Assembly (NCBI GenBank): GCA_027041035.1
Contig: JALULB010000246.1
Location: forward strand, 1 to 6,659
Origin: Sedimenticola sp.
GTDB taxonomy: Bacteria; Pseudomonadota; Gammaproteobacteria; Chromatiales; Chromatiaceae
Direction of reading: 5' to 3'
Length of the DNA stretch: 6,659 nt
Both the position numbers and the translations under genes were made by a program. Under the pieces are notes generated by a model, which had not been told where the DNA came from, made no database searches, and saw only the letters and a list, made by a program, of their open reading frames with translations. Below are positions 5,889 to 6,659 of this stretch, one piece after another. Each line of letters starts with the position of its first letter. Position 1 is the stretch's first letter.

Positions 5889-6577
5889 CAGTAGTCTCCC
5901 CCTTCCAGTACATAGTAGACCTGAGGCCGGGTGCCGAACTCCTTCTTGATCTGCGTGGCCTGTTTGCGTCCGACCCACTGGGCCACCTGGCTGTTGGGGT
6001 CGTCTATATCGCCGAATACGCGCGCTTGCACTGGACAGACCAGGTCGCAGCTCGGGGTGTATTCGGGCACCTGTCCGATCAGGTGGGTTTCACCGCGTTC
6101 CACCGCCTTCTCCAGCTTGTGCCAGCAGAAGGTGCATTTCTCGACGGTCTTCGCCTTCTTGCGATGGGTCGGATGGCGCTTGGTGTAGCTCTCGGCCTCG
6201 TAGGGTGTCTTCTCGCCATTTTCATAGAGGGTGCCGATCTCATTGTTGTACTGCGGCACGCCATAGGGGCAGGCCGCGGTACAGTATTGGCAGCCGATGC
6301 ACTTGTCGTAGTCGATCAGGACCACGCCGAGCGCGTTCTTCGAGATGGCCTTGACGCCGATGGCATCGCAGGCGGCCTTGCACGAAGGATGCTCACAGTG
6401 CATGCAGTTCATCGTGACGAAGCTGCGGCCGACATTGGGATATTCGCCTACCTCGTGTTCCATCATCACGTTCCAGGGCGAGCCTGGCGTCAGGTGGTTT
6501 TCCACGTAGCAGGCGGCGAGGCACGAGCGGCAGCCCATGCAGCGTTTGGTGTCGATGACGCGTACCAGTTTTGTCAT
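5888..6577 (-). CDS. Iron-sulfur electron-transfer subunit of a molybdopterin oxidoreductase (four 4Fe-4S sites)
   Basis: A 229-aa protein that passes electrons between a molybdenum catalytic subunit and a quinol- or cytochrome-linked partner. Cysteine groups are visible at C13/16/19/23 (CMGCRSCLAAC), C58/61/66/70 (CMHCEHPSCKAAC), C93/96/99/103 (CIGCQYCTAACP) and C148/151 with C177/181. This is the standard layout of the DmsB/PsrB/TtrB/ArrB family, enough for four 4Fe-4S clusters. Its length is normal for the family. There is no signal peptide, as expected if it is co-exported by the Tat system with a catalytic subunit carrying the signal. The ATG at 6577 is preceded by an AGGGG ribosome-binding site. 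The stop overlaps the start of the next gene by one base (TGATG), indicating translational coupling. The second motif lacks the usual proline after its last cysteine (CDA instead of CP). The exact enzyme type is not resolved. Confidence 0.9.
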   Translation of the reverse strand: MTKLVRVIDTKRCMGCRSCLAACYVENHLTPGSPWNVMMEHEVGEYPNVGRSFVTMNCMHCEHPSCKAACDAIGVKAISKNALGVVLIDYDKCIGCQYCTAACPYGVPQYNNEIGTLYENGEKTPYEAESYTKRHPTHRKKAKTVEKCTFCWHKLEKAVERGETHLIGQVPEYTPSCDLVCPVQARVFGDIDDPNSQVAQWVGRKQATQIKKEFGTRPQVYYVLEGGDY

Positions 6578-6596
6578 TGTTCAGTTCCCCTCTGCC

Positions 6597-6659
6597 TCAG
6601 GCCTTGCGGACCCGGCACTTGGTGTCGTTGAAGGAATTCACGCCGGAAGTCACGTCGGG
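6597..6659 (-). CDS. C-terminal end of a probable molybdopterin oxidoreductase catalytic subunit (partial)
   Basis: Only the last 20 codons and a TGA stop (6597-6599) are in the window; the gene enters from the right edge. The visible tail ends in GVNSFNDTKCRVRKA. This resembles the C-terminus of catalytic subunits of the DMSO-reductase (Mo/W-bis-PGD) family, where a G-x-N-x-F/Y-N-D-T segment followed by a basic V-R-K-type end closes the cofactor-binding domain. The next gene, 19 nt downstream, is a four-cluster iron-sulfur subunit of the kind that partners these enzymes (PsrB, PhsB, TtrB, ArrB, DmsB). Substrate cannot be deduced: thiosulfate, polysulfide, tetrathionate, arsenate or another oxyanion are all possible. 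The family call rests mainly on context plus this short tail. Confidence 0.6.
   Translation of the reverse strand, partial: PDVTSGVNSFNDTKCRVRKA

Noticed and set aside
4884..5894. Long plus-strand open frame of 336 codons opposite the chimeric gene
   Set aside because: It is an antisense shadow of a high-GC coding region. The minus-strand frame has clear FeS and heme motifs, while this frame shows only Arg/Gly/Ala/Val-rich sequence without domains.
1..6659. CRISPR arrays, tRNA or rRNA genes, complete insertion sequences
   Set aside because: No regularly spaced repeats, cloverleaf-like segments, rRNA-like sequence or transposase genes were seen; the window is almost fully occupied by the listed protein genes.

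Overview
All genes in this 6.66 kb window lie on the minus strand, so transcription runs from right (6659) to left (1). GC content is high (about 60% by eye). Gene style and content suggest a beta- or gammaproteobacterium living on inorganic sulfur or anaerobic redox chemistry. That assignment is inference: no rRNA or taxonomic marker gene is present.

Layout in transcription order: (1) the last 20 codons of a gene whose end resembles the C-terminus of a molybdopterin (DMSO-reductase family) catalytic subunit, 6597-6659; (2) its four-cluster iron-sulfur electron-transfer subunit, 5888-6577; (3) an odd chimeric gene, 4764-5888, with a signal peptide and a c-type heme motif fused in frame to the C-terminal part of a cytoplasmic-type ferredoxin; (4) a 179-nt gap with a possible promoter; (5) an FmdE-family protein with a C-terminal zinc ribbon, 3973-4584; (6) a UspA-type universal stress protein, 3473-3961; (7) a TauE/SafE-type transporter, 2709-3470; (8) an OsmC-family thiol protein, 2284-2712; (9) a cation diffusion facilitator with a C-terminal NifX-like domain, 1074-2297; (10) a small single-domain rhodanese, 623-1012; (11) the N-terminal part of an exported multiheme cytochrome c, 1-533, running off the left edge.

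Genes 1-3 are packed like one operon (19-nt gap, then a 1-nt overlap). Genes 5-9 form a second tight block (11-nt gap, 2-nt gap, 4-nt ATGA overlap, 14-nt overlap). The rhodanese and cytochrome follow after gaps of 61 and 89 nt. Read together, a molybdenum oxidoreductase with periplasmic c-type electron carriers sits beside proteins that typically handle sulfane sulfur, thiols, sulfur oxyanions and metal ions. A plausible reading is a respiratory module for an inorganic sulfur compound (or another oxyanion) with its supporting proteins. The substrate cannot be fixed because the catalytic subunit lies outside the window.

The most unusual object is the chimeric gene 4764-5888. Its two halves are expected on opposite sides of the membrane, and the ferredoxin half appears to lack the N-terminal portion its family normally has. 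No RNA genes, CRISPR array or complete mobile element were seen, and no stretch over 300 nt lacks a gene.
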